A stretch of 64,000 nt of DNA from Mycobacterium saskatchewanense (GCF_010729105.1 NZ_AP022573.1:3100001-3164000); one strand, 5' to 3'. Positions 33,807-45,275 are shown, numbered from the stretch's first letter. Notes: generated by a model from the sequence alone, not told the origin. Made by a program: numbers and translations.

Positions 33807-35303
33807 CTACGAGTGCGGCCGAACAATCGGGAACAAAACTGTCTCTCGAATTGACAACCCGGTCAAAGACATCAACAACCGATCGATACCCATTCCGGTC
33901 CCGGTGCACGGCGGCATCCCATACTCGAGGGCCGCCAAGAAATCTTCGTCCAGCACCATCGCCTCGTCGTCACCGGCCGCCGCGGCGCGGGCCTGGGCGG
34001 CGAACCGTTCGCGCTGGACCACCGGATCGTTCAGCTCGGAGTACCCGGTCGCCAGTTCGACGCCGCGCAGGTACAGGTCCCACTTCTCGGTGACACCCGG
34101 GATGCTGCGGTGCTGCCGAGTCAAAGGCGTTGTCTCGACAGGGAAGTCCTTGACGAAGGTCGGCGCGCTCAGGGCGTTCCCCACCGCGTGCTCCCACAGT
34201 TCTTCGACCAGCTTGCCGTGCCCGTAGCCGCGGTCGCGGGGGATTTCCACACCGAGGGTGTCCGCGATGGCCCAGAGCCGCTCGACCGAGGTCTGCGGCG
34301 TGACCTCTTCCCCGAGCGCCGCCGAGAGCGACGGATACATTTGTATGGAAGCCCATTCTCCGTCTATGTCGTAGACGCTGCCGTCGGGCAGCGGTAGTTG
34401 TCTGGTTCCGATCGCCTCGTCGGCCACCTCTTGAATAAGCTCGCGCGTCATGACCGCCGAATCGTCATAGGTTCCGTAGCTCTGGTAGGTCTCTAGCATG
34501 GAGAATTCCGGAGAATGCGTCGAATCGGCGCCTTCGTTTCGGAACACCCGATTTAGTTCGAAGACCTTGTCGAATCCACCGACGACGCATCGCTTGAGGA
34601 ACAGTTCCGGCGCGATCCGTAGGTAGAGATCGATGTCGAGCGCATTGGAATGGGTGACGAACGGCCGCGCCGCCGCGCCGCCGGCCAGCGTCTGCAACAT
34701 AGGGGTTTCGACTTCGAGAAACCCGCGCCGCTCCAGCGCGCTGCGGATTGCGCGGATAACGGCGATTCGCTGGCGGGCCACCGTGCGGGCCTGGGGGCGC
34801 ACGATCAGGTCGACGTAGCGCTGCCGCACGCGCGCCTCTTCGCTCATCTCCTTGTGTGCGACGGGCAGCGGCCGCAGCGACTTGGCCGCCATCCGCCAGG
34901 AGTCGGCGAGCACGGACAGCTCGCCGCGCCGCGAGCTGATCACGACGCCGTGCACGTAGACGATGTCGCCGAGGTCGACGTCGGCCTTCCAGGCGTCGAG
35001 GGATTCCCGGCCCACCTTGTCCAGGCTGATCATCACCTGCAGGCTGGTGCCGTCGCCCTCCTGCAGCGTGGCAAAGCACAATTTCCCGGAATTCCGGGCG
35101 AAGATCACGCGCCCCGCCACGCCGACGACGTCGTCGGTCTCGGTGTCGGTCGGCAGGTCGGCGTGGGCGGCGCGCACCTGGGCCAGCGTGTGGGTGCGCT
35201 CGACCGCGACGGGGTAGGGCTCCTGCCCCTCGGCCAACAGCCGAGCGCGCTTGTCCCGGCGGATCCGGAACTGCTCGGGAAGGCTCAAATCGGCGTCGCT
35301 CAC
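33807..35303 (-). CDS. lysS: Lysyl-tRNA synthetase (class II)
   Basis: The 498-residue protein has an N-terminal OB-fold tRNA-anticodon domain (about 60-150) and a class II catalytic core, with the motif 2 region [18 protein letters not shown] and the motif 3 region [13 protein letters not shown] near the end. It charges tRNA-Lys. The length (505 in M. tuberculosis) and neighbours indicate lysS rather than the membrane fusion LysX. The GTG at 35303 is preceded by a TAAGCT -10 box eight bases away and no ribosome binding site, as at cysS. Confidence 0.95.
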   Translation of the reverse strand: MSDADLSLPEQFRIRRDKRARLLAEGQEPYPVAVERTHTLAQVRAAHADLPTDTETDDVVGVAGRVIFARNSGKLCFATLQEGDGTSLQVMISLDKVGRESLDAWKADVDLGDIVYVHGVVISSRRGELSVLADSWRMAAKSLRPLPVAHKEMSEEARVRQRYVDLIVRPQARTVARQRIAVIRAIRSALERRGFLEVETPMLQTLAGGAAARPFVTHSNALDIDLYLRIAPELFLKRCVVGGFDKVFELNRVFRNEGADSTHSPEFSMLETYQSYGTYDDSAVMTRELIQEVADEAIGTRQLPLPDGSVYDIDGEWASIQMYPSLSAALGEEVTPQTSVERLWAIADTLGVEIPRDRGYGHGKLVEELWEHAVGNALSAPTFVKDFPVETTPLTRQHRSIPGVTEKWDLYLRGVELATGYSELNDPVVQRERFAAQARAAAAGDDEAMVLDEDFLAALEYGMPPCTGTGMGIDRLLMSLTGLSIRETVLFPIVRPHS

Positions 35304-35317
35304 GACGTGCCAGCTTA
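35300..35317 (-). promoter_or_regulatory. Leaderless promoter/start region of lysS (18-bp copy shared with cysS)
   Basis: On the minus strand TAAGCT (35317-35312), eight bases and GTG (35303-35301) reproduce the cysS start region exactly over 18 bp. It lies in the 44-bp gap after coaX, so lysS need not depend on the pan/coa operon. Confidence 0.55.
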
Positions 35318-35347
35318 AATGACCTGGTATGGCCGCCGGTCGCAGGC

Positions 35348-36172
35348 TCAGCGTGCGGTCTTGAGCCGGCCGCGCTGGGCGTCGCGGTTGCGCTCGAACA
35401 CCAGGCGCAGGCCGTGCAGGGTGAGGTGCTGGTCGTAATGGTCGACCGTGCGCAATTCGGGCAGCAGGAGCGGGGCGGTGTGGCCGGTCGCCACGATCGC
35501 GACCTGGTTACCCGGGTCGGCGGAGAAGCCGTCGACGTCGTCGCGGATGCGGCTCACCAAGCCGTCGACCAGCCCGGCGAAACCGAACACCGCGCCGGAC
35601 TGCATGCACTCGACGGTGTTCTTGCCAACCACCGAGCGGGGCCTGGCCAGCTCCACGCGACGCAGCGCGGCGGACCGGGCGGCGGCGGCGTCGGAGGACA
35701 CCTGCACGCCGGGCGCGATCGCGCCGCCCAGGAATTCGCCCTTGGCCGACACCACGTCCACACAGATGGAGGATCCGAAGTCGACGACGATCGCTGCGGT
35801 GCCGAACTTGTGAAACGCGGACAGGCAGTTGACGATCCGGTCGGCGCCCACCTCTTTGGGGTTGTCCACCAGCAGCGGGATGCCGGTGCGCACGCCCGGC
35901 TCGATCAGCACGTGCGGTATCGACGGCCAGTACTGGTCGAGCATGATCCGCACCTCGTGCAGCACCGAGGGAACGGTGGACAGGGCCGCCGCGCCGGTGA
36001 GCCGGTCGGAGTCGTCTCCGATCAGCCCGTCGATGGTGAGCGCCAGTTCGTCCGCGGTGGCCTCCGCCTCGGTGCGGATCCTCCACTGCTGCAGGACCTT
36101 TGCGTGGTCTTTCGATCCGGAAATCAGTCCGACGACGGTGTGCGTGTTGCGGACGTCGATTGCCAGCAGCAC
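35348..36172 (-). CDS. coaX: Type III pantothenate kinase
   Basis: The 274-residue ASKHA-fold protein has the phosphate loop [10 protein letters not shown] with catalytic D6, the adenosine-side segment [11 protein letters not shown] and GGAIAPGV. Type III enzymes phosphorylate pantothenate, the first step to coenzyme A; in M. tuberculosis the CoaX homologue was reported inactive and CoaA does the job, so activity here is not assured. The GTG start at 36172 lies 2 bp after panD. The frame is open to 36826 but that part is panD shadow. Confidence 0.92.
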   Translation of the reverse strand: MLLAIDVRNTHTVVGLISGSKDHAKVLQQWRIRTEAEATADELALTIDGLIGDDSDRLTGAAALSTVPSVLHEVRIMLDQYWPSIPHVLIEPGVRTGIPLLVDNPKEVGADRIVNCLSAFHKFGTAAIVVDFGSSICVDVVSAKGEFLGGAIAPGVQVSSDAAAARSAALRRVELARPRSVVGKNTVECMQSGAVFGFAGLVDGLVSRIRDDVDGFSADPGNQVAIVATGHTAPLLLPELRTVDHYDQHLTLHGLRLVFERNRDAQRGRLKTAR

Positions 36173-36174
36173 GG

Positions 36175-36603
36175 TTACCGCACGCCGATCCGGGGGTTCA
36201 GCAACTCGGCGGCGGCGGAGATGTCCGCCGGCACGAACGCCGGGTCGTGGCCGAGGTCGACCTGTTTGTTGTCCGCGTCGACGAACACGATGCGCGGCTG
36301 GTGGGCCCGTGCCTCCGCCTCCTCCATGGTGCCGTAGGCGATGAGGATGACGAGGTCCCCGGGGTGGACGAGATGGGCGGCGGCACCGTTGATTCCGATC
36401 ACCCCGGTGCCGCGCTCGCCGGTGATGGCATAGGTGACGAGGCGGGCCCCGTTGTCGATGTCGACGATGGTCACCTGCTCGCCCTCGAGCAGGTCCGCGG
36501 CGTCCATCAGGTCGGCGTCGATGGTCACCGAGCCGACGTAGTGCAGGTCGGCCTGCGTGACGGTGGCGCGGTGGATCTTCGACTTCAGCATGGTGCGCAG
36601 CAT
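36175..36603 (-). CDS. panD: Aspartate 1-decarboxylase (pyruvoyl enzyme)
   Basis: The 142-residue proenzyme has the self-cleavage site G24-S25 in HYVGSVTID, so S25 becomes the pyruvoyl group. It makes beta-alanine from aspartate for pantothenate. In mycobacteria PanD is a target of pyrazinoic acid. The ATG at 36603 overlaps the panC stop (TGATG), so the pair is coupled; both feed the same pathway with CoaX downstream. Confidence 0.95.
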   Translation of the reverse strand: MLRTMLKSKIHRATVTQADLHYVGSVTIDADLMDAADLLEGEQVTIVDIDNGARLVTYAITGERGTGVIGINGAAAHLVHPGDLVILIAYGTMEEAEARAHQPRIVFVDADNKQVDLGHDPAFVPADISAAAELLNPRIGVR

Positions 36604-37544
36604 CAATTCCTCCAAGGTGATTCGAGGGTGTCCCGATAGTCGTCCGGCCCGATCGGTGCCGGCGAAATTCCGATGTTGATGGCGATGTTGTCCAACAGCC
36701 TCGTGCCGCCGAGCCGGGCGGCGACCAGCAGCCGGCCGGGCCGGTCGGGTTGCAGCGGGCCCAGTTCGAGATCGCGCAGCTCCAGGTAGTCGACGGAAAG
36801 GCCGGGCACGGCGTCCAGCACCGCACGCGCGGCGCCGAGCGCGGCCTGCGGGCCGTGCTGCGCGGCGTGCGCCCCGGCCGTCAGCGCCGCGGAGAGCGCC
36901 ACCGCCGCCTCCCGCTGCGCCGGGTCCAGGTAGCGGTTGCGTGACGACATCGCCAGCCCGTCGGCCTCCCGGACGGTGGGCACCGCGACGACTGCGACGT
37001 CGAGGTTCAGGTCGGCCACCATCTGCCGGATCAGCACCAGCTGCTGGTAGTCCTTCTCGCCGAAAAACACCCGGTCGGGGCGCACGATCTGCAGCAGCTT
37101 CATGACGACGGTGAGCACGCCGGCGAAATGCGTTGGCCGCACGCACCCCTCGAGTTCGGCGGCCAGCGGGCCGGCGTGCACGGTGGTGCGCAGCCCGTCT
37201 GGATACATCGCCGCGGCCGGCGGGGCGAACACGATGTGGACGTCCTCGCCGCGCAACAGAGCGAGGTCCGTGTCGAGGGTCCGGGGGTAGGCGTCCAGGT
37301 CTTCCCCTGCGCCGAACTGCAGCGGGTTGACGAAGATGGAGACCACGACCACCGAACCCGGGACCCGCTTGGCGGCGCGCACGAGGGCGAGGTGCCCGTC
37401 GTGCAGCGCGCCCATCGTGGGCACCAGCATCACCCGGCGGCCGGTGTGACGGAGCGCGCGGCTGACGTCGCTGACGTCGCGGGGCCGCGAATACACGTTG
37501 AGCTCGCCCGGGGAGAAGGCGGGTGGCCTGTGCGCCGTATTCAT
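36603..37544 (-). CDS. panC: Pantothenate synthetase
   Basis: The 313-residue protein has the HIGH-like motif [10 protein letters not shown] at 42-51, the GEKDYQQL segment and the KMSKS-like MSSRNRYL. It joins pantoate and beta-alanine with ATP. The overlap of 1 base with panD and 4 bp with the DUF2520 gene upstream gives a compact operon. Confidence 0.95.
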   Translation of the reverse strand: MNTAHRPPAFSPGELNVYSRPRDVSDVSRALRHTGRRVMLVPTMGALHDGHLALVRAAKRVPGSVVVVSIFVNPLQFGAGEDLDAYPRTLDTDLALLRGEDVHIVFAPPAAAMYPDGLRTTVHAGPLAAELEGCVRPTHFAGVLTVVMKLLQIVRPDRVFFGEKDYQQLVLIRQMVADLNLDVAVVAVPTVREADGLAMSSRNRYLDPAQREAAVALSAALTAGAHAAQHGPQAALGAARAVLDAVPGLSVDYLELRDLELGPLQPDRPGRLLVAARLGGTRLLDNIAINIGISPAPIGPDDYRDTLESPWRN

Positions 37545-38452
37545 GGCGTCAGCACCTCGACGACGTCGGCCGGCGCGTGCGCCCGCCGGGCGGTGCGCAG
37601 GGCATTGACGCGATACGCCTCCGCCAGGTCCGGATCGACCCCGTTGAGCGCGGCGAGATGCTCCGCGACCGCGGCCGCGTCCCCGCGGGCGACCGGGCCG
37701 GTCAGCGCGGCCTGGCCGCGCTGCAAAGTGTTCTCCAGCGCCGCGCGAGCCAGCGGGCCGATGATGCGTTCGGCGAGGCCGCCCGGCTGGTCGTCGACGA
37801 GTTGTTGGCCCAGAAGTTCGCTGCCGTGCAGCGCGGCCCGCAGCGCCTCGAGCGCGTCGGCGACCACGGTGACGATGTGGTTACCCGCGTGGGCCAGGGC
37901 GGCGTGGTAGAGGACCCTGGCATCCTCGGGGACGCAGAACGGCTCCCCGCCCATCTCCAGGACCAGCGACTGCCCGATCGCGTAGCCGACCTCGTCGGCC
38001 GCCGTGATCCCGAAGCAGGTGTCCGGCAGCCTGCTGATGTCCTCGTCGGAGCCGGTGAACGTCATCGCCGGGTGGATGGCCAGCGGCGTGCAGCCGGTCT
38101 CGGTCAGCGGCCTGAGAACGCGCACGCCGTTGGCGCCGGACGTGTGCGCGACGATGGTGCCGGGCCGCACGGCCGACGTCGCGGCCAGCCCGGACACCAG
38201 GCCGGCGAGTTCGCTGTCAGGAACCGCCAGCACCAGCAACTCGGCGCCGGCCGCCACCTCGGGGGGAGAAACCACCGGGGTGTCGGGCAGCCGGCGCTGC
38301 GCTCGCTGGCGCGACGAGCGGGAAATGGCGCTGCACGCGACGACGACGTGGTCGGCGCGCTCCAGCGCGACTCCCAGCGCGGTGCCCACGCGGCCGGCCG
38401 AGATGATCCCCACTTGAAGCCTGGCCGGGCGCAAACCGTCGAGCTGCCCCAT
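37541..38452 (-). CDS. Rossmann-like/DUF2520 protein, possible reductase
   Basis: The 303-residue protein has an N-terminal NADP-binding Rossmann fold ([14 protein letters not shown], about 15-28) and a helical C-terminal DUF2520 domain, the layout of ketopantoate reductase-like (PanE/PanG) enzymes. Standing directly before panC and panD, it is a reasonable candidate for a pantothenate-pathway reductase, but this is inferred. The ATG at 38452 gives 303 residues, equal to Rv3603c as I recall; GTG at 38467 would add five. Confidence 0.85.
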   Translation of the reverse strand: MGQLDGLRPARLQVGIISAGRVGTALGVALERADHVVVACSAISRSSRQRAQRRLPDTPVVSPPEVAAGAELLVLAVPDSELAGLVSGLAATSAVRPGTIVAHTSGANGVRVLRPLTETGCTPLAIHPAMTFTGSDEDISRLPDTCFGITAADEVGYAIGQSLVLEMGGEPFCVPEDARVLYHAALAHAGNHIVTVVADALEALRAALHGSELLGQQLVDDQPGGLAERIIGPLARAALENTLQRGQAALTGPVARGDAAAVAEHLAALNGVDPDLAEAYRVNALRTARRAHAPADVVEVLTP

Positions 38453-38548
38453 CGCAGACGACCTCACAACTCTCTACGTACGTTCCAGTCCCCTCGGGGG
38501 TACCGGACGGTCACTAAAACTGTAGACGATCCGCCGGGGTGGCCGCCG

Positions 38549-39937
38549 TCAGCTGTCGCGGCGACGGCGCCGGCCGCCCTCGGACGGCTGGACCTGCAGC
38601 CGCGCCAGCAGATCGGCGACCGACTGGCCTCCGGTCTGTGACCCGTCGTCCGCCCCGTCCAGCAGCGGGTCGCCCCCGCCGTGCCGGGGCACGGGCGGCG
38701 GAGCCATCTGGGGTGGCGGCGGCTCGGCCGCCGGCGCGGGCGGCCGGTGCTGCGCCGGCGGTGGCGCTGCGGCGGCGGGCGCGGCGACCGAAGCGGGTGG
38801 CTCGGGCTCTGGTTCGGGGGCGGACTCGGGGGCTGTGAAGTTGCGCACGCCGTAGTCGCGGTACTCCGCCGAATGGCGGGAACGGGACCGGCGGCCGGAA
38901 TCGCCGTACTGCGGGGGTGGCGGCGCCGGCTCGGCGGGCGGGCTGTCGGCGGCCTGGGCGGCTTCGGAATGCCGCGCGCGACGCCCGCCGGGCGACTCGG
39001 CGGGCGCATTCACCGGACCGCCGCCGGCCCAGTTGCTGCCGGGGGCTCCCGGCGGCAACCACAGTCCCGTCGCGGGCGCCGGCTGCCAACCCTGCATCTG
39101 GGGCTGGGGCTGGGGCGCGGGCTGCGGCGGGGGTCCGGCCGGTGCCGCCGGCGGCGGCCGGTGGCGCGGTTCGAACCGCTGCTCCGGCGCCGGGACGTAC
39201 CCCGGCGGTTCTTGCGTTGCTTCGGGCGCGAACCGGACGCGCTCGCGCGGCGGCTGCTGCCGCGGCGTGGCCAGCGGTGCGCCGTCCGCCGGCGGCACGC
39301 CGACCTCCGGGACGTCGATGATCGCGGTCTCGTCGATACGCGGCGGCGGACGGTCGGCAGCCACGGACGTGACGCGGTCGCTGGTCACCCAGTCGACGGG
39401 GGCGCCGCGCGGATTCTCGCCGTTGCGGTCCCATTCGCTGTACGCGCGCTCGGGGGGCGCCTCCGCGTTCGGGGCCTCGACCGTCTCCAGCGCCGGGCGG
39501 TGCTGCAGGTCCGTGTCGAACAATATCTCCAGGCTGGTGCGCAGGGAGTTCAATTCGGCGCGCAGGGCGGCCAGGTCGTCGGCGGCCTGCGCGCGCAGCT
39601 CGGAGGCCAGCTCGCGGCGCAACTGCGACTCGACGGTGAGCTCGTATTCCCGGCGGGCCGATATCTCGCGGTCCAACTGCAGGTCGTAGACCAGCTTGAG
39701 GTCACGCACGCGGGCCTGGTCGGCGTCGCTTTGCCGACGGTAGAGCACCGAGACGAAGGCACCGGCGACCGCGGCCCACAGCGCCAGGATTACAGCGAGC
39801 TTGAGGAGTTCCACGCGATTGGTGAAAACCAGTGCGGAACTGGCCCCGATCGCGAGGACCAGCAACGCCGTCAAGAGCACCCACCCCGGCCTGCGGCCGC
39901 CGCGCCGAACTCTGGCGCCGCGGGACAGAACGGACAT
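38549..39937 (-). CDS. Proline-rich membrane protein (Rv3604c-like, DUF6779)
   Basis: The 462-residue protein has two membrane helices (about 19-37 and 45-65), a coiled-coil-prone charged region (about 66-140), and a long disordered tail rich in Pro, Ala and Arg. The tail is expected to be cytosolic or periplasmic depending on topology; a role in envelope or divisome scaffolding would be a guess. The ATG at 39937 starts MSVLSRGARVRRGG; the frame runs on to 40543 but overlaps the next gene. A 96-bp gap separates it from the DUF2520 gene. Confidence 0.8.
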   Translation of the reverse strand: MSVLSRGARVRRGGRRPGWVLLTALLVLAIGASSALVFTNRVELLKLAVILALWAAVAGAFVSVLYRRQSDADQARVRDLKLVYDLQLDREISARREYELTVESQLRRELASELRAQAADDLAALRAELNSLRTSLEILFDTDLQHRPALETVEAPNAEAPPERAYSEWDRNGENPRGAPVDWVTSDRVTSVAADRPPPRIDETAIIDVPEVGVPPADGAPLATPRQQPPRERVRFAPEATQEPPGYVPAPEQRFEPRHRPPPAAPAGPPPQPAPQPQPQMQGWQPAPATGLWLPPGAPGSNWAGGGPVNAPAESPGGRRARHSEAAQAADSPPAEPAPPPPQYGDSGRRSRSRHSAEYRDYGVRNFTAPESAPEPEPEPPASVAAPAAAAPPPAQHRPPAPAAEPPPPQMAPPPVPRHGGGDPLLDGADDGSQTGGQSVADLLARLQVQPSEGGRRRRRDS

Positions 39938-40017
39938 GGCCTGACTGTACCTGTGCGACGTCAATCCGCGTGTCGGGCGAGTCCGGCGATTCTCACCCGG
40001 GTTATCCGGGGGCTCGG

Positions 40018-40494
40018 CTAACTCTCCGCGCCCTCGCCGTGCTCGGTGGGGTCGGGCGGGGATTTGCAGCATTGCTCCAGCCACAGTGCGGCGGCGACCA
40101 ACGCCAGCGCGCTCACGGCCGCCACCGTCGTTCCGCCCGCGTCCTCGGCGGCGACTCGCAACCACGACCGCCGCGGCAGAAAGTACGCGAGGACCCCCGC
40201 CCACCACCCGAGCATCAACGCGCCCACCCAGGCCGACGCCTTGGCGATCGTCAGGCTGCGCGCCACGGCGAGCGGGTGCAGCCGTCCGGGTCCGTCGCCG
40301 ATCTCCCCGTCGTTGATCTTGGCCCGCACGTGCCGCGCCCACAGCGCCTCGCCGGCCGCGGCCGCTAGCAGCGACAGGCCCGTCCACACCGTGATCGGAG
40401 GGAAGAACCGGAACAGCGCGGTCACCAGCAGGTAGCCCACCACCGCGGCGCACACCACCGCGGCCGTCAGGTCGCGCTTCCTCGTCGGCCCCAT
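40018..40494 (-). CDS. DUF3180 membrane protein (Rv3605c-like)
   Basis: The 158-residue protein has four predicted helices (about 10-27, 37-51, 82-105 and 122-140) and matches the actinobacterial DUF3180 family. The function is unknown, though it is consistently found after folK. The ATG at 40494 overlaps the folK stop by one base (TGATG). A cytosolic Cys pair (CC) occurs near residue 143. Confidence 0.85.
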   Translation of the reverse strand: MGPTRKRDLTAAVVCAAVVGYLLVTALFRFFPPITVWTGLSLLAAAAGEALWARHVRAKINDGEIGDGPGRLHPLAVARSLTIAKASAWVGALMLGWWAGVLAYFLPRRSWLRVAAEDAGGTTVAAVSALALVAAALWLEQCCKSPPDPTEHGEGAES

Positions 40495-41042
40495 CAGCCC
40501 ACCGACCCGGGCAGCGTGAGCGCCAGGTTGGACAGCCGAACACCCTCCCGGTCGGCGGGGTCCAGTTCGGCGAGTAGCCGGACGACCGGTTGCTCGCCCT
40601 CGGCGACCGTCAGGCGGGCGTCCGGGTCGATGGCCAGCCACGGCACCATCACAAATGCCCGCAGGTGGGCGAGCGGGTGCGGCAACGTCAGGTTGTTCTC
40701 GAACGAGGTGACCTCCCGCAGGGGCTCGCCGGCGGGGTCCGTCTCGTAGCAGGCGATCAGGTCGACGTCGAGGCTGCGCGGTCCCCAGCGCTCGCCGCGG
40801 ACCCGGCCCGCCGCCCGCTCGAACTCCTGCGCCCGGCGCAGCCAGGCCTGCCCGTCGAGCGCGGGGTCGTCGGCGATCAGAACCGCATTGAGAAACGGCG
40901 CCTGATCCAGCCGGCCCCACGGATCCGTCTCGTACACGGGTGAGACCGCGACGACGGCGTCGCCCAGCCCGTCGACGACGGACTGCAGCCGCGCTAGCCG
41001 GTCGCCCAGGTTCGACCCGATCGACAGCACCACCCGGGTCAT
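40494..41042 (-). CDS. folK: 6-hydroxymethyl-7,8-dihydropterin pyrophosphokinase
   Basis: The 182-residue HPPK has the signature [12 protein letters not shown] at 8-19, YETDPWG, and [12 protein letters not shown] with the magnesium aspartates. It transfers pyrophosphate from ATP to the pterin in folate synthesis. It overlaps folB by 4 bp and is followed by the DUF3180 gene. Confidence 0.95.
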   Translation of the reverse strand: MTRVVLSIGSNLGDRLARLQSVVDGLGDAVVAVSPVYETDPWGRLDQAPFLNAVLIADDPALDGQAWLRRAQEFERAAGRVRGERWGPRSLDVDLIACYETDPAGEPLREVTSFENNLTLPHPLAHLRAFVMVPWLAIDPDARLTVAEGEQPVVRLLAELDPADREGVRLSNLALTLPGSVG

Positions 41043-41440
41043 AGCGGCCTGCCGGCGGGGACGACGGAGCCGCGACCGCCGCGCCGAGACCGGCGCACCA
41101 CGACGGCGACGTCCGCGAACTGGTGCGGAATCGGAGCCTGCGGCTTGTGCACCGCCACCTCGGCGGCGTGCACCCGCTCGTCGTCCATGATCCGGTCGGC
41201 GATCTCGCTCCCGACCCCCTCGATCAGGTTGCGCGGAGGCCCGGTCACGACGTCGGCCGCCAGCTGAGCCAGCGCGCCGTAGTCATAGGTGTCGGCCAGG
41301 TCGTCGCTGGCCGCGGCCCCGGCGAGGTCGATCCAGACGGTGATGTCGACCACGAAGTCCTGCCCGTCGGCCCGTTCGTGGTCGAATACCCCGTGCCGCC
41401 CCCGAACGGTCAAGCCCCGCAACTCGATTCGATCAGCCAT
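41039..41440 (-). CDS. folB: Dihydroneopterin aldolase
   Basis: The 133-residue protein matches Fol[16 protein letters not shown] near the N terminus (with catalytic-site Tyr replaced by Phe as well as the normal Glu), and [10 protein letters not shown] with the catalytic lysine near the end. It converts dihydroneopterin to hydroxymethyl-dihydropterin. The ATG at 41440 gives 133 residues, equal to M. tuberculosis FolB; 41449 is an alternative. The first 8 bp overlap folP. Confidence 0.93.
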   Translation of the reverse strand: MADRIELRGLTVRGRHGVFDHERADGQDFVVDITVWIDLAGAAASDDLADTYDYGALAQLAADVVTGPPRNLIEGVGSEIADRIMDDERVHAAEVAVHKPQAPIPHQFADVAVVVRRSRRGGRGSVVPAGRPL

Positions 41441-42266
41441 CGTCTCCACCCCCAGTCCAGGCCCCCACCACGCTGAGGGCGTCGACCGTGGCGCGCACGT
41501 CGTGCACCCGCACGCCCCAGGCCCCGTTCAAAGCGGCCAGAGCGGAGATCACCGCGGTCGCCGTCTCGCGCCCGTCGGGCGGCCGGGGCGTTCCGTCCGC
41601 TCCGGCCAACAACGTACCGAGGAACCGCTTGCGTGAGGCGCCCAAGAGCACCGGCAGTCCGGTGCCGACCAGTTGCGGCAGGGCGTGCAGCAGCGCCCAA
41701 TTGTGTTGACCCGTCTTGGCGAACCCGAGTCCGGGGTCAATCACCAGCTTGGCGGGGTCGACGCCGGCGGCCACCGCGTCGTCGACACCGGCCAGCAACT
41801 CGGCGCGTACCTCGGCCACCACGTCGCGGTAGTGCGGCACCCGGTGCGGCCGGTCCGCCGACACCGGTCGCCAGTGCATGAGCACCCACGAGACCCCGGC
41901 CTCGGCCACCAGCGGCGCCATCGCGGGATCGGCCCGGCCGCCGGACACGTCGTTGACGATCCGCGCGCCACCGTCCAGCGCCGCGCGCGCCACATCCGCG
42001 TGCATCGTGTCGACGCTCACGGTAATGCCTTGCGCCGCAAGCTCTTTGATGACCGGGACGACACGGGACGCCTCGACCCGGGAGTCGATCCGCGTGGCGC
42101 CGGGCCGGGTCGACTCACCGCCGACGTCAACGATGTCCGCGCCCTCGGCGGACATGACCAGGCCCCGCGCCACGGCGTCGTCGGCATTGAGATAACGCCC
42201 GCCATCGGAGAACGAGTCATCGGTGACGTTGAGAACACCCATCACTCGCACAGGCGCCGGGCTCAC
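41433..42266 (-). CDS. folP: Dihydropteroate synthase
   Basis: The 277-residue TIM-barrel enzyme has the family signatures [16 protein letters not shown] at 8-23 and [15 protein letters not shown], and the GASRKRFLG loop. It condenses the pterin pyrophosphate with p-aminobenzoate and is the sulfonamide target. It overlaps folE by 4 bp. This is folP1, the functional copy, by its position in the fol operon. Confidence 0.95.
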   Translation of the reverse strand: MSPAPVRVMGVLNVTDDSFSDGGRYLNADDAVARGLVMSAEGADIVDVGGESTRPGATRIDSRVEASRVVPVIKELAAQGITVSVDTMHADVARAALDGGARIVNDVSGGRADPAMAPLVAEAGVSWVLMHWRPVSADRPHRVPHYRDVVAEVRAELLAGVDDAVAAGVDPAKLVIDPGLGFAKTGQHNWALLHALPQLVGTGLPVLLGASRKRFLGTLLAGADGTPRPPDGRETATAVISALAALNGAWGVRVHDVRATVDALSVVGAWTGGGDDG

Positions 42267-42868
42267 TTACGCAGGATGAGATCGAGCGCTTCGGCCCGGG
42301 AGGCGGCACTGCTCTTGAACTGGCCGCGCACCGCCGACGTCGTGGTGGTCGCGCCCGGTTTGCGGACGCCGCGCATGGCCATGCACAGGTGCTCGGCCTC
42401 GATGACGACGATGACGCCGCGCGGGTCGAGCTTGTTCATCAGGGCGTCGGCGATCTGGCTGGTGAGCCGCTCCTGCACCTGCGGCCGCTTGGCGTACAGG
42501 TCGACCAACCGGGCGATCTTCGACAGGCCGGTCACCCGGCCGTCGTTGCCCGGGATGTAGCCCACGTGGGCCACCCCGTGGAACGCCACCAGGTGATGCT
42601 CGCAGGTGGAGTACAGCGGTATCTCCTTGACCAGCACCAACTCGTCGTGCTGCTCGTCGAACATGGTGTTGAGCACGGTGTCGGGGTCGGTGTAGAGGCC
42701 GGCGAACATCTCGCGATAGGCGCGGGCGACGCGGGCCGGGGTCTCTTGCAGGCCGTGCCGGTCCGGGTCTTCGCCGACCGCGTACAGCAGTTCGCGCACC
42801 GCGGCCTCGGCGCGCGCCTGATCGAAGACCCGTACCGGCGGAGTGACAGTGTCCGGCGACAAGGCCAT
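42263..42868 (-). CDS. folE: GTP cyclohydrolase I
   Basis: The 201-residue protein has the zinc site C89 and H92 ([12 protein letters not shown]) with a third Cys near 157 ([11 protein letters not shown]), and the catalytic H/S segments. It forms dihydroneopterin triphosphate from GTP, the first step of folate synthesis. It lies 16 bp after ftsH and 4 bp into folP. The length is standard for the type IA enzyme. Confidence 0.95.
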   Translation of the reverse strand: MALSPDTVTPPVRVFDQARAEAAVRELLYAVGEDPDRHGLQETPARVARAYREMFAGLYTDPDTVLNTMFDEQHDELVLVKEIPLYSTCEHHLVAFHGVAHVGYIPGNDGRVTGLSKIARLVDLYAKRPQVQERLTSQIADALMNKLDPRGVIVVIEAEHLCMAMRGVRKPGATTTTSAVRGQFKSSAASRAEALDLILRK

Positions 42869-42884
42869 CGAAATCCTCCGTTCG

Positions 42885-45275
42885 TCAGCCGTGGGCCGGC
42901 GGGTTGGACCGGCTCACGTCGTCGTCCTGATGCTCGGGCGACTTTCCGGCATCCGGGGTGGATTGGCCGGGCGGCGGATACGGCGGATAGGGCGGGTACG
43001 CGGGTTGAGCATTGCCTGGGTGGCTCGGGTGGCCCGGGTAGCTTGGTGCTGGCTGCGGCCAGTACGGCTGCTGCGGGTGCTGCGGCTGCGGGGCCTGCGG
43101 CGGCGGATACCAGTACCCGGGCGGCTGGTACCCGGCCTGCTGGTTCTGCGGCGGCCATCCCGGTGCCCGCCAGCCCGCCGGCGCACCGTAATCGGGCTGG
43201 GCGGCGCCCCGAGAACCATGAGAACCATGGGAGCCATGAGAACCGTTGCCGCCATTGGAGTTACCCTCGGCCTCGGCGCGCGCGGCCTCGGCCGCCTTGC
43301 TCGCCCGTGCGATCGCCGCCTTGAAGGCCGGCTCCGGCACGGGCGGCGGCCAGGGCTCGCCACGTTCCATGGCCAGCTCTCCGGGTGTCTTGATCGGCGG
43401 CTTGTCCGACGGGATGCGGCCCCCGAAGTCGTCGAACATGGTGAGCCGTGGCCGCTTTTCGACGCCGGCGAAGATGCCCTCCAGCTCGGGCCGGTGCAGG
43501 GTCTCCTTTTCCAGGAGCTCGCCGGCCAGCGAGTCGAGGATGTCGCGGTATTCGGTGAGGATCTCCCAGGCCTCGGTGTGCGCGGCCTCGATCAGCTTGC
43601 GCACCTCGTCATCGATGTCGCGCGCGACCTCGTGCGAATAATCCGCCTGCGTGCCCATGGTGCGGCCGAGGAACGGGTCGCCGTGCTCGGAACCGTATTT
43701 GACGGCACCCAGCTTGGAGCTCATGCCGAATTCGGTCACCATCGCGCGCGCGATCTTGGTGGCCTGCTCGATGTCGGACACCGCGCCGGTCGTCGGCTCG
43801 CGGAACACCAGTTCCTCGGCGGCGCGCCCGCCCATGGCGAACACCAGCTGCGCGATCATCTCGGAGCGGGTGCGCAGGCCCTTGTCCTCCTCCGGAACCG
43901 CCACCGCATGCCCGCCGGTGCGCCCGCGCGCCAGGATCGTCACCTTGTAGATCGGCTCGATGTCGGGCATCGCCCAGGCCGCCAGGGTGTGGCCGCCCTC
44001 GTGGTAGGCGGTGATCTTCTTTTCCTGCTCGCTGATGATCCGGCCCTTGCGGCGCGGCCCGCCGATGACCCGGTCGACCGCCTCCTCCAGGGCGGCGCTG
44101 GTGATGACGGTGCCGTTTTCCCGGGCGGTCAGCAGGGCCGCCTCGTTGATGACGTTGGCCAGGTCGGCACCCGTCATGCCGACGGTGCGCTTGGCCAGCC
44201 CGTCCAGGTCGGCGTCGGGGGCGATCGGCTTGCCCTTCGAGTGCACTTCGAGTACCGCGCGGCGGCCGGCCAGGTCGGGGTTGGAGACCGGGATCTGCCG
44301 GTCGAAGCGGCCGGGCCGCAACAGCGCCGGGTCGAGGATGTCAGGCCGGTTGGTGGCCGCGATCAGGATGACGCCGGCACGCGGGTCGAAACCGTCCATC
44401 TCGACCAGCAGCTGGTTCAGCGTCTGCTCGCGCTCGTCGTGACCGCCGCCGAGGCCCGCGCCGCGCTGGCGGCCCACCGCATCGATCTCGTCGACGAAGA
44501 TGATGCACGGGTTGTTCTGCTTGGCCTGGTCGAACAGGTCGCGGACCCGCGACGCGCCCACCCCGACGAACATCTCGACGAAGTCCGAGCCGGAGATGGT
44601 GAAAAACGGAACCCCGGCCTCGCCGGCGACCGCGCGCGCCAGCAGTGTCTTGCCGGTCCCGGGCGGGCCGTAGAGCAGCACGCCCTTGGGGATCTTGGCG
44701 CCCAGCGCCTGATACCGGCCCGGGTTCTGCAGGAAATCCTTGATCTCGTAGAGCTCCTCGACGGCCTCGTCGACGCCCGCCACGTCGGCGAAAGTCGTCT
44801 TGGGCATGTCTTTGGAGAGCTGTTTCGCGCGCGACTTGCCGAAGCCGAACCCCATCCGGGCGCCGCCCTGCATGCGGGAGAACATCACGAACAGGCCCAC
44901 CAGCAACAGCAGCGGTAGCACGTAGACGAGCAGCTCACCCAGGATGCTGCCCTGGTTGACGACGGTGCTCACCTTGGCGTTTTTCGCGCTCAAGGCGTTG
45001 AAAAGGTCGACGGCGTACCCGCTCGGGTACTTGGTGATGACCTTGTCGGAGTTGTCGGTGTCCCCGTTGCCCTTCTTCAGGGTCAGCCGCAGCTGCTGCT
45101 CGCGGTCGTCGATCTGCGCGCTCTTGACGTTGTCGCCGCTGATCTGAGCCATCGCCACGGACGTGTCGACGGGCTTGTAGCCGCGGGTGTCGTCACTGAA
45201 GTAGAAGAACGACCAGCCGAGCAGCACCACGACAGCGACAGCCGTGAGCGTGCGGATCAAGTTTTTTCGGTTCAT
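42885..45275 (-). CDS. ftsH: ATP-dependent zinc metalloprotease FtsH
   Basis: The 796-residue protein has two membrane helices (about 7-26 and 112-132) flanking a small extracytoplasmic domain. Then come the AAA domain with Walker A G203-T210 (GPPGTGKT) and the SRH, and the protease with zinc motif HEGGH at 425-429. It degrades membrane and short-lived cytosolic proteins. The C-terminal tail (about 640-796) is Gly/Pro/Tyr/Gln-rich and longer than in M. tuberculosis (760 residues in total); it includes a Ser-His-Gly repeat encoded by a 9-bp tandem repeat. It heads the fol operon. Confidence 0.96.
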   Translation of the reverse strand: MNRKNLIRTLTAVAVVVLLGWSFFYFSDDTRGYKPVDTSVAMAQISGDNVKSAQIDDREQQLRLTLKKGNGDTDNSDKVITKYPSGYAVDLFNALSAKNAKVSTVVNQGSILGELLVYVLPLLLLVGLFVMFSRMQGGARMGFGFGKSRAKQLSKDMPKTTFADVAGVDEAVEELYEIKDFLQNPGRYQALGAKIPKGVLLYGPPGTGKTLLARAVAGEAGVPFFTISGSDFVEMFVGVGASRVRDLFDQAKQNNPCIIFVDEIDAVGRQRGAGLGGGHDEREQTLNQLLVEMDGFDPRAGVILIAATNRPDILDPALLRPGRFDRQIPVSNPDLAGRRAVLEVHSKGKPIAPDADLDGLAKRTVGMTGADLANVINEAALLTARENGTVITSAALEEAVDRVIGGPRRKGRIISEQEKKITAYHEGGHTLAAWAMPDIEPIYKVTILARGRTGGHAVAVPEEDKGLRTRSEMIAQLVFAMGGRAAEELVFREPTTGAVSDIEQATKIARAMVTEFGMSSKLGAVKYGSEHGDPFLGRTMGTQADYSHEVARDIDDEVRKLIEAAHTEAWEILTEYRDILDSLAGELLEKETLHRPELEGIFAGVEKRPRLTMFDDFGGRIPSDKPPIKTPGELAMERGEPWPPPVPEPAFKAAIARASKAAEAARAEAEGNSNGGNGSHGSHGSHGSRGAAQPDYGAPAGWRAPGWPPQNQQAGYQPPGYWYPPPQAPQPQHPQQPYWPQPAPSYPGHPSHPGNAQPAYPPYPPYPPPGQSTPDAGKSPEHQDDDVSRSNPPAHG
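43212..43244 (+). repeat. 9-bp tandem repeat inside ftsH
   Basis: The unit AGAACCATG is present twice exactly (43212-43220, 43221-43229), then once degenerate (GGAGCCATG) and in part again. On the coding strand it gives Gly-Ser-His repeats in the disordered tail of FtsH. Such in-frame repeats can change length between strains. Confidence 0.7.

Noticed and set aside
42843..44918. Long plus-strand open frame opposite ftsH
   Set aside because: Shadow of ftsH; His/Arg/Gly-rich translation without domain similarity or ribosome binding site.
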